From Dyadobacter sp. SG02 (GTDB taxonomy: Bacteria > Bacteroidota > Bacteroidia > Cytophagales > Spirosomataceae): 64,000 nt of DNA. Position numbers and translations under genes: made by a program. Shown here piece by piece: positions 45,900-52,861 of this stretch. The notes under the pieces are model-generated. The model worked only from the letters and a program-made list of their open reading frames with translations, did no database searches and had not been told where the DNA came from. Numbering within the stretch: the first letter of the stretch is position 1; each line of letters starts with the position of its first letter. Location: NCBI RefSeq assembly GCF_900109045.1, contig NZ_FNYL01000008.1, forward strand, positions 124,001 to 188,000, in the 5' to 3' direction.

Positions 45900-46792
45900 A
45901 TATCCAAGCCTATATAGAGTCCGGTATATTGGAGGAATATGTATTGGGCACTGTTACTCCCCAGGAGAAACAGGAGGTGGAGTGTATGTCGCATATTTAC
46001 CCTGAAATCAAGGAAGAGTTGTTGCGTACCGAAAGCGCGTTGGAAGAATATGCGCTGAAACACCAGGCAACGCCCCCGCCTTCGTTGAAAGAGTCGATTT
46101 TTGCGCAGATGAACTTCGATGCTGCTGCGGAGGAAGATACAACGTCCGATGAAACCACCGATGAAAAGATAGTCCCGCTGGTCGAAGGAACGGCAGTAGC
46201 GCAGCCGGTTGACACCGATACCCGTGTGATCGAGAATGCATTCGAGCGCGTGGAAACGAAGGAAGTAACGCCTTTCTGGTCGAAGCTCGCCGTAGCCGCC
46301 GCCGTTTTGCTGGCACTTTTCGCCGGATGGTCCTCTATCAGGATGTCCGATATGAAAGCCAATCAAGAAGAGTTGGCAGCCGAAACGAACAGAATGAAAC
46401 TGGATATGGCTCGTCTCGACAAAGAGGTCGAATACAACCAGGCGCTAGCCAACCTATTCCGCAGCCCGACGTATAAGCACATTCATCTGGCCGGTTTGGA
46501 TAAATCACCTGAAAGCTCGGTATCGGCATTCTGGAACACGCAGACTAACGAAGTACTGATCGACGTGCAAAACCTGCCCGCAGCGCCTCAGGGCAAGCAA
46601 TACCAGCTTTGGAGCATTGTGGATGGCAAGCCTGTCGACATTGGCATGATCGACAACGCATTTACCGGGAAAGTCCTTAAAATGAAGAATACCAAAGCCG
46701 GTTCCGTCGCATTCGCCATTACATTGGAAAAAGAAGGCGGCAACCCAACCCCGACGATGGAGGAAATGTATGTGATGGGGAAAGTGAGTTAG
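45896..46792 (+). CDS. Anti-sigma factor with RskA-like C-terminal domain
   Basis: A 298-residue membrane protein. The N-terminal cytoplasmic part (ESGILEEYVLGTVTPQEKQE) resembles anti-sigma K/RskA domains that hold an ECF sigma factor. One transmembrane helix (WSKLAVAAAVLLALFAGWSS, about residue 130) precedes a coiled segment and the periplasmic RskA C-terminal domain (QYQLWSIVDGKPVDIGMIDN, GSVAFAITLEKEGGN). It would release the sigma factor when an envelope signal triggers proteolysis. Overlaps the sigma gene by ATGA. Confidence 0.87.
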   Translation: MNIQAYIESGILEEYVLGTVTPQEKQEVECMSHIYPEIKEELLRTESALEEYALKHQATPPPSLKESIFAQMNFDAAAEEDTTSDETTDEKIVPLVEGTAVAQPVDTDTRVIENAFERVETKEVTPFWSKLAVAAAVLLALFAGWSSIRMSDMKANQEELAAETNRMKLDMARLDKEVEYNQALANLFRSPTYKHIHLAGLDKSPESSVSAFWNTQTNEVLIDVQNLPAAPQGKQYQLWSIVDGKPVDIGMIDNAFTGKVLKMKNTKAGSVAFAITLEKEGGNPTPTMEEMYVMGKVS

Positions 46793-46824
46793 AGAAAATA
46801 GAAGGAAAAAGTCAGCCTGCGATA

Positions 46825-46980
46825 TGTCAGCCTGAGCGAAGTCGAAGGCAGTCCGTACCGAGAGATGTGAGTGCCATCGTGCAAGCACTTCGACTGCGCT
46901 CAGTGTGACAACACCGGGAGATGTAAGTGCCATCGTGCAAGCACTTCGACCGCCCGGCGGCCCGGTACGCTCAGCATGAC
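46825..46980. repeat. Intergenic CTTCGAC..CGCTCAG repeats, two direct and one inverted
   Basis: Three copies of a 25-27-bp unit containing CTTCGAC and CGCTCAG: one inverted (46825-46850) and two direct, whose flanking blocks starting GAGATGT repeat with 56-bp period (46862 and 46918). The last copy is interrupted by a 15-bp GC-rich insertion. The unit looks like a dispersed intergenic repeat, but only this cluster is in the window. Confidence 0.7.
46951..46965. repeat. 15-bp GC-rich near-palindromic insertion, copy 3
   Basis: CGCCCGGCGGCCCGG splits the third CTTCGAC..TACGCTCAG repeat; removing it restores a uninterrupted unit. Its reverse complement matches copy 1 at 51710 in 13 of 15 positions. 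Confidence 0.6.
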
Positions 46981-47001
46981 ATCTCACAAGAAACCAATTA
47001 T

Positions 47002-48711
47002 ATGAAGCGTAGCAGTTTTTTAAAAAGCATCGCACTTGGCGGTGCACTGATTAATAACATCGACAAAGGTCCGGCTGAACAGTCCGGACCTTTGTCGCAT
47101 GAAAAGAGGTCGAAGGAAATATTAACCGCCGACCTCGTCATCGCCGGTGGCGGCCTCGGCGGTTGCGCGGCAGCATTGGCTGCATTGCGTAATGGCCTGT
47201 CGGTAATCCTTACCGAAGAAACCGACTGGATCGGCGGGCAGATTTCCCAGCAAGGCGTCCCGCCCGACGAGCATCAGTGGATCGAAACGCACGGCGCCAC
47301 GAAGGCTTACCGGCACTTCCGAACGGCCGTGCGCGAGTATTACCAGAAAAACTACCCGCTCACCGCCGAGGCCAAAAGCCGCAAAAACCTCAACCCCGGT
47401 GACGGATCGGTATCCAAGCTCTGCCACGAACCACGCGTAGCCGTAGCCGTGCTCACCGACCTGCTCAATCCCTACCTCAGCTCCGGCAAGCTGACATTGC
47501 TTTTGGAACATAAAATCGTTTCCGCAGACGTGAAAGGCAACAAAGTACAATCGCTCAACGCGCTCAATCGCCGTAACAAAACCCGGGTAACCCTCACCGC
47601 GCCCTATTTTGCGGACGCCACCGAGCTCGGCGACCTGCTGCCCATGACCGGCACCGAATACGTCACCGGCGCCGAATCCAAGGCCCAAACCGGCGAATTC
47701 CACGCACCCGAAAAGGCCGACCCCGAAAACGTGCAGGCATTCACTGTCTGCTACGCGATCGACTACCGCCCGGGCGAAAACCACGTGATCGAAAAGCCAC
47801 GCGAATATGATTTCTGGAAGAACTACGTGCCCAAAATGGCCAAACCATGGTCGGGCAGGCTGCTCGACCTCTCTTATTCCAACCCCAAAACCCTGGAACC
47901 GAAACAGCTCGGCTTCCACCCGGAGGGTATCCCGACGGGCGACAAACTGAACCTCTGGCTTTACCGCCGGATTATCAACAAGGCCAACTTCGCGCCCGGC
48001 ACCTACGCCGGCGACATTACCATCGTAAACTGGCCGCAAAACGACTACACCCTCGGCAACCTCATCAGCCCCAGCGAAAAGGATTTCGACAAGCATTTCG
48101 AGCGCGGCAAGCAACTCAGCCTCTCGCTCCTTTACTGGCTCCAAACCGAAGCCCCGCGCCCCGACGGCGGCAAAGGCTGGCCCGGCATCCGCCTCCGCAA
48201 AGACGTAATGGGCACCGAAGACGGCCTCGCCAAATACCCCTACGTCCGCGAATCCCGCCGCATCAAAGCCCTTTTCACCATCAAAGAAGAACACGTAGGC
48301 GCCGACCAGCGCGCGAGCATCACCGGGCAATCTGCTGGCGTGAAAGCTGCTAAGTTTGAAGACAGCGTCGGCATTGGCTACTACCATATTGATTTGCATC
48401 CGAGTACCGGTGGGGATAATTACATTGATTTTGGGTCATTGCCGTTTCAGATCCCCCTGGGCGCGCTGCTGCCTGTGCGGATGGAGAATATTCTTCCTGC
48501 TAACAAGAATATTGGGACAACGCATATTACGAATGGGTGTTATCGGTTGCATCCGGTGGAATGGAGCATTGGGGAGGCTGTGGGGTTGTTGGTGAAGTTT
48601 GCAACTGAGAAGAAGGTGCTTCCGCGGGGTGTTAGGGAGGATGTGGGGTTGTTGGCGGGGTTTCAGGGGTTTGTGCGCGGGGAGGGGATTGAGTTGGAGT
48701 GGAAGGGGTGA
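47002..48711 (+). CDS. FAD-dependent oxidoreductase (FAD_oxidored family), probably exported
   Basis: A 569-residue flavoprotein. The N-terminus (MKRSSFLKSIALGGALINN) resembles a Tat-like or anchor signal. The FAD-binding Rossmann motif is ADLVIAGGGLGGCAAALAAL, with TEETDWIGGQISQQGVPPDEHQW following, and the C-terminal FAD site includes ANKNIGTTHITNGCYRLHPVEWSIGEAVG. Members of PF12831 often act in sugar or amino-sugar catabolism. The start is ATG 47002, since the upstream open frame covers repeats. From about 48350 the codon use changes from C-ending to G/T-ending codons. The last 200 bp are duplicated twice downstream. Confidence 0.85.
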   Translation: MKRSSFLKSIALGGALINNIDKGPAEQSGPLSHEKRSKEILTADLVIAGGGLGGCAAALAALRNGLSVILTEETDWIGGQISQQGVPPDEHQWIETHGATKAYRHFRTAVREYYQKNYPLTAEAKSRKNLNPGDGSVSKLCHEPRVAVAVLTDLLNPYLSSGKLTLLLEHKIVSADVKGNKVQSLNALNRRNKTRVTLTAPYFADATELGDLLPMTGTEYVTGAESKAQTGEFHAPEKADPENVQAFTVCYAIDYRPGENHVIEKPREYDFWKNYVPKMAKPWSGRLLDLSYSNPKTLEPKQLGFHPEGIPTGDKLNLWLYRRIINKANFAPGTYAGDITIVNWPQNDYTLGNLISPSEKDFDKHFERGKQLSLSLLYWLQTEAPRPDGGKGWPGIRLRKDVMGTEDGLAKYPYVRESRRIKALFTIKEEHVGADQRASITGQSAGVKAAKFEDSVGIGYYHIDLHPSTGGDNYIDFGSLPFQIPLGALLPVRMENILPANKNIGTTHITNGCYRLHPVEWSIGEAVGLLVKFATEKKVLPRGVREDVGLLAGFQGFVRGEGIELEWKG

Positions 48712-48751
48712 TGTATTAATTGATTGATTTCTGAAAAATGCGTTTGCGTGA

Positions 48752-48911
48752 ATTCTTACGGTGCGCTGCACCTTTTGGAAAATCTTTGTGAACGCATTTT
48801 CTACAAGTATTACGGTGCTCTGCACCTATCTCGGAAAAGGCGCAGAGCGCCGCGAGATTTGTAGAAACGGATTAGAAAATCAACAGCTGAGGTGCAGCGC
48901 ACCGTGAGAAT
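48752..48911. repeat. 160-bp nested palindromic repeat, copy A
   Basis: Outer arms of 22 bp (48752-48773 and 48890-48911, one mismatch, core ACGGTGCGCTGCACC). Inner arms of 27 bp (48801-48827 and 48838-48864, core ACGGTGCTCTGCACC, flanked by CTACAA..TTGTAG). Folds as two nested hairpins. Confidence 0.8.
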
Positions 48912-48944
48912 GGATTGTGATGAATTTCTCGGAGATTAGGAGTA

Positions 48945-49162
48945 ATTGGTATTACGCATATTACCAATGGGTGTTATCGGTTGCATCCGGTGGAGTGGAG
49001 TATTGGGAGGTGGTGGGGTTGTTGGTGAAGTATGCAACTGAGAAGAAGGTGCTTCCGCGGGGTGTTAGGGAGGATGTTGGGTTGTTGGAGGGATTTCAGG
49101 AGTTTTTGAGGGGGAGGGGACTGAGTTGGGGTGGCAGGGGTGATGTATTAATTATTTATTGA
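48945..49162 (+). pseudogene. Second, degenerate copy of the oxidoreductase 3' end
   Basis: Residues such as EKKVLPRGVREDVGLL are recognisable, but a 1-bp deletion near 49007 shifts the frame and the first part of the gene is missing. An 81-codon frame crosses it without being a real gene. It resembles the true 3' end at about 90 percent by eye. Confidence 0.8.
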
Positions 49163-49185
49163 TTTTGGAAAATATGTTTGCCTGA

Positions 49186-49345
49186 ATTCTTACGGTGCGC
49201 TGCATCTTCGGAAAATCTTTGTGAACGCATTTTCTACAAATATTACGGTGCTCTGCACCTATTTCGGAAAAGGTGCAGAGCACTGCAAGATTTGTAGAAA
49301 CGTATTAGACAGTCGACATTGTGAGGTGCAGCGCACCGTGAGAAT
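49186..49345. repeat. 160-bp nested palindromic repeat, copy B
   Basis: Same layout as copy A at 434-bp distance: outer arms 49186-49207 and 49324-49345; inner arms 49234-49260 and 49271-49297 (27 bp each, differing at a few positions). Confidence 0.8.
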
Positions 49346-49378
49346 GGATTGTGATCAATTTCTCGGCGATTAGGAGTA

Positions 49379-49581
49379 ATTGGTCCTACGCATATTACGA
49401 ATGGGTGTTATAGGTTGCATCCGGTAGAGTGGAGTATTGGGGAGGCTGTGGGTTGTTGGTGAAGTATGTTTCTGAGAAGAAGGTGCTTCAGCGCGGTGTT
49501 AGGGAGGATAAGGGGTTGTTGGAGGGATTTCAGGAGTTTGTGAGAGGGGAGGGGGTTGAGTTGGAGTGGAAGGGGTACTAA
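49379..49581 (+). pseudogene. Third, degenerate copy of the oxidoreductase 3' end
   Basis: This copy has lost a base in the GCTGTGGG stretch, but its last 40 codons read through (EKKVLQRGVREDKGLLEGFQ) to a TAA at 49579-49581. It may be the original gene end, with the upstream units inserted by duplication; that is inference. Confidence 0.75.
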
Positions 49582-49668
49582 GTGAATGAGTTTACTTTGC
49601 AGATGTTCTCTTAAATCATATAAATATGACTTATTAAACGTCATTTTTGATGTTACAAAGAGATCTAT

Positions 49669-49687
49669 AAATCATAATCTATGATTT
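49669..49687. promoter_or_regulatory. AT-rich inverted repeat upstream of the HEPN-like gene
   Basis: AAATCATA (49669-49676) and TATGATTT (49680-49687) form a small hairpin or operator. A TTGACA-like box (49702) and TATAAC lie before the ATG at 49736. The gene may carry its own, non-native promoter. Confidence 0.35.
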
Positions 49688-49735
49688 TAGGATGGGATTG
49701 CTTGACAAGTTTAGTAACTATATAACTGTTGTATA

Positions 49736-50842
49736 ATGAACTCATTGACTTTCGACTATATTGGAGATAATAAATTACGGGATATATTGCTACGCGACTA
49801 TAAAGAGATGGAAGTTTGCTTAGCAAATGGCGCAACTAAGTCCGTTCTCATCCTTGCAGGAAGCATTGTTGAAGCAATCTTAATAGATATTTTGAATCAT
49901 AATGTTCCAGTCATTGGAGGTAACGAAAATTATTTAAAAAAACAACTTTATGAATTGATAGAAATCGCTCAATCAGAAAGGATAATTTCGTCCCGATCAA
50001 AAGATTTACTGTCAGTATTGCGAGGTTATAGGAATTTAATTCACCCTGGAAGAGAACTTCGCGAAAATGAAAAATTCGATATTGAAACGGCTAAGGTATC
50101 GGTGAGCTTGATTGTTATTATTTCTAATGAGATCAGAAATTACTTAATTGACAAGTTTGGATTTTCTGCAAGTGACATTATAGGCAAGTTAGAAAGGGAC
50201 GAAACATCAGCAGAGTTATTTCGCGAATTATTAATGAGACTTAGCCAGCGTGAAAAGCATAAGTTATACTATCTTTTAAAAGAGTATAGACCCGGAAGGA
50301 AGGCGATTCAGAGAACACTAGCTGATAATACTCGATCGTTGATATATCAGCTCAAACCTTTTCTCACAACAGAATTTATCTTAGAGCAGGTCAAGGGCCT
50401 GGTTGAAAAAGTTCATATTGGAGAATCTGTCGACATTCTGGTATTGTATAGATTATGGTATAGCGATTTAAGATTGCTGTCCGATAGAGACCGTGAAACA
50501 GTAGTTTTGTATGTACTTAATTATATTAATTACAATATAAGCTCTTGGCTAGATAAAAGTGAATACTATCATGAATTCGATTCCCTCTCAACTGCTTCGT
50601 ACTATGTAAAATCGGAAAGGACGGTGGCGGAATTCAAGCAGTTAATAACTACACTGATCTTGTTGCATGATGGACGCCCTAGAATTGTATCGTTATATTC
50701 GAATTTGGTAGATAAACTTAGTGAGGATACTAAAATCGAAATTGAAAGAAGCTTACAAACCGGAATCCCATTAGGTATTGCCGGCGGCTTTTGGGAGGAT
50801 TTAGTTAAATTCAGAGAAGAATACGATGACTTACCGTTTTAA
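49736..50842 (+). CDS. HEPN-like protein of unknown function, accessory gene
   Basis: A 368-residue cytoplasmic protein, clearly AT-richer than its neighbours. The N-terminal 130 residues are helical and contain RGYRNLIHPGRE, an R-x3-H-type motif like that of HEPN/DUF4145-type ribonuclease or nucleotidyltransferase partner domains. The remainder is helical with no motif I recognise. I cannot name a function; a role in phage defence or stress is possible because of the AAA/TOPRIM pair that follows beyond the IS. That pair is convergent to it, so before the IS arrived the two were close neighbours. Confidence 0.6.
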   Translation: MNSLTFDYIGDNKLRDILLRDYKEMEVCLANGATKSVLILAGSIVEAILIDILNHNVPVIGGNENYLKKQLYELIEIAQSERIISSRSKDLLSVLRGYRNLIHPGRELRENEKFDIETAKVSVSLIVIISNEIRNYLIDKFGFSASDIIGKLERDETSAELFRELLMRLSQREKHKLYYLLKEYRPGRKAIQRTLADNTRSLIYQLKPFLTTEFILEQVKGLVEKVHIGESVDILVLYRLWYSDLRLLSDRDRETVVLYVLNYINYNISSWLDKSEYYHEFDSLSTASYYVKSERTVAEFKQLITTLILLHDGRPRIVSLYSNLVDKLSEDTKIEIERSLQTGIPLGIAGGFWEDLVKFREEYDDLPF

Positions 50843-50931
50843 CTAACTACGCAACCCTTCGATTTCCATACGTAAGATAGACTCGTTGCAAATTATTAAG
50901 CTACCTGCTTCAACGGGTGAATAAAAGTATG

Positions 50932-50938
50932 AATTAAT
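50932..50938. repeat. Left target-site duplication of the IS (AATTAAT)
   Basis: Identical to 52254-52260 on the other side of the element. Confidence 0.85.
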
Positions 50939-50968
50939 TGTATTAGTTGAGACTTAATCTGACAGTTA
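50939..50968. repeat. Left terminal inverted repeat of the IS
   Basis: Begins TGTATTAG and contains TAATCTGACAG, matching the reverse complement of the right end. Confidence 0.75.
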
Positions 50969-51709
50969 GTAACTTTACTAACCTTAAAATCAGTTAAGTA
51001 TGACAACAACGCAGAAGTTAATTCAACCGAAACTTGGCTTGTTAAAGTTAGCCGAGAAGTTGGGGAATGTGTCGGATGCCTGCAAAGTGATGGGCTACTC
51101 GCGCGACAGTTTCTATCGCTTTCAAAAGCTCTACGATGAAGGCGGCGAGCTGGCCTTGAAGGAGATTAGCAGGAGCAAGCCGCTTTTAAAAAACCGCATT
51201 GAAAAGCAGATTGAGGATGTGGTGGTGGCTTACGCAATTGAATCACCTGCTTTTGGGCAGCAGCGGGCATCTAACGAGTTGAGAAAACGCGGGATCTTTG
51301 TCGCGCCATCAACCATTCGCTGTGTTTGGGTCAGACATGACCTGGAAACGTTTCAAAAGCGGTTGAAAGCACTGGATGCCAAGGTTGCTCAGGAGGGATT
51401 GATCCTTACCGATGTGCAGGTTGCGGCCCTTGAACGAAAAAAGGAGGAAGAGCAAAGCAAAGGTGAAATTGAAACGCACCACCCAGGTTATCTTGGCGCC
51501 CAGGACACTTACTATGTTGGATATATAAAAGGCGTTGGCAAGATCTACCAGCAAACATTCATCGACACATATAGCCGTGTGGCGTTTGCAAAGGTCTATG
51601 ATCGTAAAAATGCTCTGGTTGCCGCAGATATGCTCAACGATAAAGTGATCCCATTTTATCAGGAGCAAGAAATTGATCTTCTACGTATACTTACTGACCG
51701 GGGGACTGA

Positions 51710-51724
51710 CGGGGCCGCCCGGCG
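51710..51724 (+). repeat. 15-bp GC-rich near-palindromic insertion, copy 1
   Basis: CGGGGCCGCCCGGCG lies exactly between GA and G of a Glu codon in the transposase motif DRGTEYCG; removal restores the motif. It matches the reverse complement of copy 3 at 13 of 15 positions. Confidence 0.65.
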
Positions 51725-51854
51725 GTATTGCGGCGCAAAATAGCAACACGAATATCAACTTTACCTCAATATCGAGGACATCGATCATACCAGAACGAAA
51801 GCAAAAAGTCCGCAGACCGATGGTATTTGCGAGCGGTTCCACCGGACGATGCAG

Positions 51855-51870
51855 CCGGGCGGCCGGTGCC
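51855..51870 (+). repeat. 16-bp GC-rich near-palindromic insertion, copy 2
   Basis: CCGGGCGGCCGGTGCC interrupts the transposase between codons for Gln and Glu and shifts the frame by one. The reverse complement shares GGCCGCCCGG with copy 1. Confidence 0.6.
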
Positions 51871-52223
51871 GAGGAATTTTACGCCATTGCCTTCCGGAAG
51901 AAAATCTATGAGAACTTGGTAGCGTTGCAGGACGATATCGACAAGTGGATCCATTATTACAATTCAGAGAGGACCCACAGCGGAAGGTACTGCTACGGCA
52001 AAACACCTTTGCAGACTTTTTTGGACAGCAAGACGATTGCAAAGAGCAAAAATGTCAATGAGCTTTTTGATAAAAGTGATAATTTCAAATTGCCTGAGAA
52101 AGCGGAATCGGGCTCTGCTGGAGAGCAACCCGCCAGGAATACCCAGGCCGACGGAAATGAAAAAGGGGCTGAGAATCTCCCGACCCCTTCTCAAATTCAT
52201 TTTTTGAGCAATTCCTAAAAAAC

Positions 52224-52253
52224 TCACTGTCAGATCTAGTGTTGGCTATTACA
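52224..52253. repeat. Right terminal inverted repeat of the IS
   Basis: Contains CTGTCAGATCTAGTG and ends CTATTACA, the complement of the left end. Confidence 0.75.
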
Positions 52254-52260
52254 AATTAAT
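52254..52260. repeat. Right target-site duplication of the IS (AATTAAT)
   Basis: Identical to 50932-50938. It covers the stop codon (TAA on the minus strand) of the TOPRIM-like gene, so the insertion hit immediately after that gene without damaging it. Confidence 0.85.
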
Positions 52261-52861
52261 CCAAAATTGTCATTTGAAATGAGTGTAGCTTCATGAATGC
52301 TCTTCGCAGACTTTCACTTCTTCCCATCGCCCGGTCAATGTCCCAGAACTCGAAAACGAATTCCATAAGTCTACCATTGTAATTTGGTCCAATGGCAGCA
52401 TTGCCGTTAATTGGGATAATGTCTTCTTTGATGTTGCGTTTGCGGGAGCGTCTGGTAAGCGCAATAAGAGTCCTTTTGGGATCGATTTCTTGCTCGGGAT
52501 TATTAGGGAAGTTGGCTTCCGAAATTCCCAAGAATTTTGCGTACCCTTCGATATCCGCCAGTAACCATGCTTCGACTTCTCTAACGGCAATCCTGAAAAT
52601 CATATTTGGATGCAACGGGCGTTCAAACCAGTGTTCGATTAATTCTGGCGGGCACGGAGTATTGTCTAAATCAGTCAGAACAATGAAGGGGATGGCTTTA
52701 CAAGCTTCATTGAATCCATTTATTTTGGATTTTATATAACCGAATCCATGACCATTGTATGATACACAGGAATAGAATTTGGATCCAAAGCGGCTTAGAA
52801 GTTGCGTAAGAACATATTCGCTCAATTCATCCTCAAATACTAGGTTAACAGGTATTGCCAT
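52256..52861 (-). CDS. DUF4276/TOPRIM-like protein paired with an AAA ATPase
   Basis: A 201-residue cytoplasmic protein. The acidic motif LVFEDELSEYVL near the N-terminus and the later VLTDLDNTPCPP resemble the Glu and DxD of TOPRIM/DUF4276 nuclease-like domains that pair with OLD-type ATPases. A middle helix AVREVEAWLLADIEGYAKFL is family-like, and an RRSRKR basic patch follows. The ATPase gene upstream overlaps by 1 bp (TAATG), so the two are coupled. A defence role against phage is plausible, but similar pairs are also uncharacterised. Confidence 0.7.
   Translation of the reverse strand: MAIPVNLVFEDELSEYVLTQLLSRFGSKFYSCVSYNGHGFGYIKSKINGFNEACKAIPFIVLTDLDNTPCPPELIEHWFERPLHPNMIFRIAVREVEAWLLADIEGYAKFLGISEANFPNNPEQEIDPKRTLIALTRRSRKRNIKEDIIPINGNAAIGPNYNGRLMEFVFEFWDIDRAMGRSESLRRAFMKLHSFQMTILD

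Larger units (their letters stand above)
48511..49581 (+). repeat. Tandem array of 434-bp units containing the oxidoreductase 3' end
   Basis: Units begin at 48511, 48945 and 49379 with exactly 434-bp spacing. Each holds about 200 bp of gene 3' end followed by about 230 bp of spacer with a nested palindrome. The third unit is partial and stops at 49581. There is no other gene in 48712-49735; the remaining 150 bp are the AT-rich leader of the next gene. Confidence 0.85.
51000..52218 (+). pseudogene. IS481-family transposase, broken by two short insertions and a stop
   Basis: The N-terminal part (SDACKVMGYSRDSFYRFQKL) is the helix-turn-helix that binds the ends, and the integrase core is DTYYVGYIKGVGKIYQQTFI, ILTDRGT, then SPQTDGICERFHRTMQ and RTHSGRYCYGKTPLQTFLDS. 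The frame runs to TAG 51741-51743, where homologues have Glu. A 15-bp insertion (51710-51724) splits the DRGTEYCG motif in frame, and a 16-bp insertion (51855-51870) shifts the frame within RTMQ/EEFY. Removing both and the stop restores about 395 residues. The catalytic D,D,E region is damaged. Confidence 0.9.
50939..52253 (+). mobile_element. IS481-type insertion sequence, transposase inactivated
   Basis: A 1315-bp element with imperfect terminal inverted repeats sharing TGTA.TAG and ATCTGACAG, flanked by a perfect 7-bp target duplication AATTAAT (50932-50938 and 52254-52260). Intact ends and target duplication show it inserted as a unit. It encodes one IS481-type transposase that is now broken at three places. 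Confidence 0.87.

Noticed and set aside
47122..48399. 425-codon minus-strand frame opposite the oxidoreductase
   Set aside because: The plus-strand gene has the FAD motif and full-length homology; the minus frame is a GC-rich mirror with no recognisable domain.
48917..49162. 81-codon frame as an intact small gene
   Set aside because: It is a frameshifted copy of the upstream gene's 3' end with an unrelated N-terminus.
48436..49644. Short minus-strand frames in the tandem array as real genes
   Set aside because: They cross palindromes and change with each copy, so they are chance frames.
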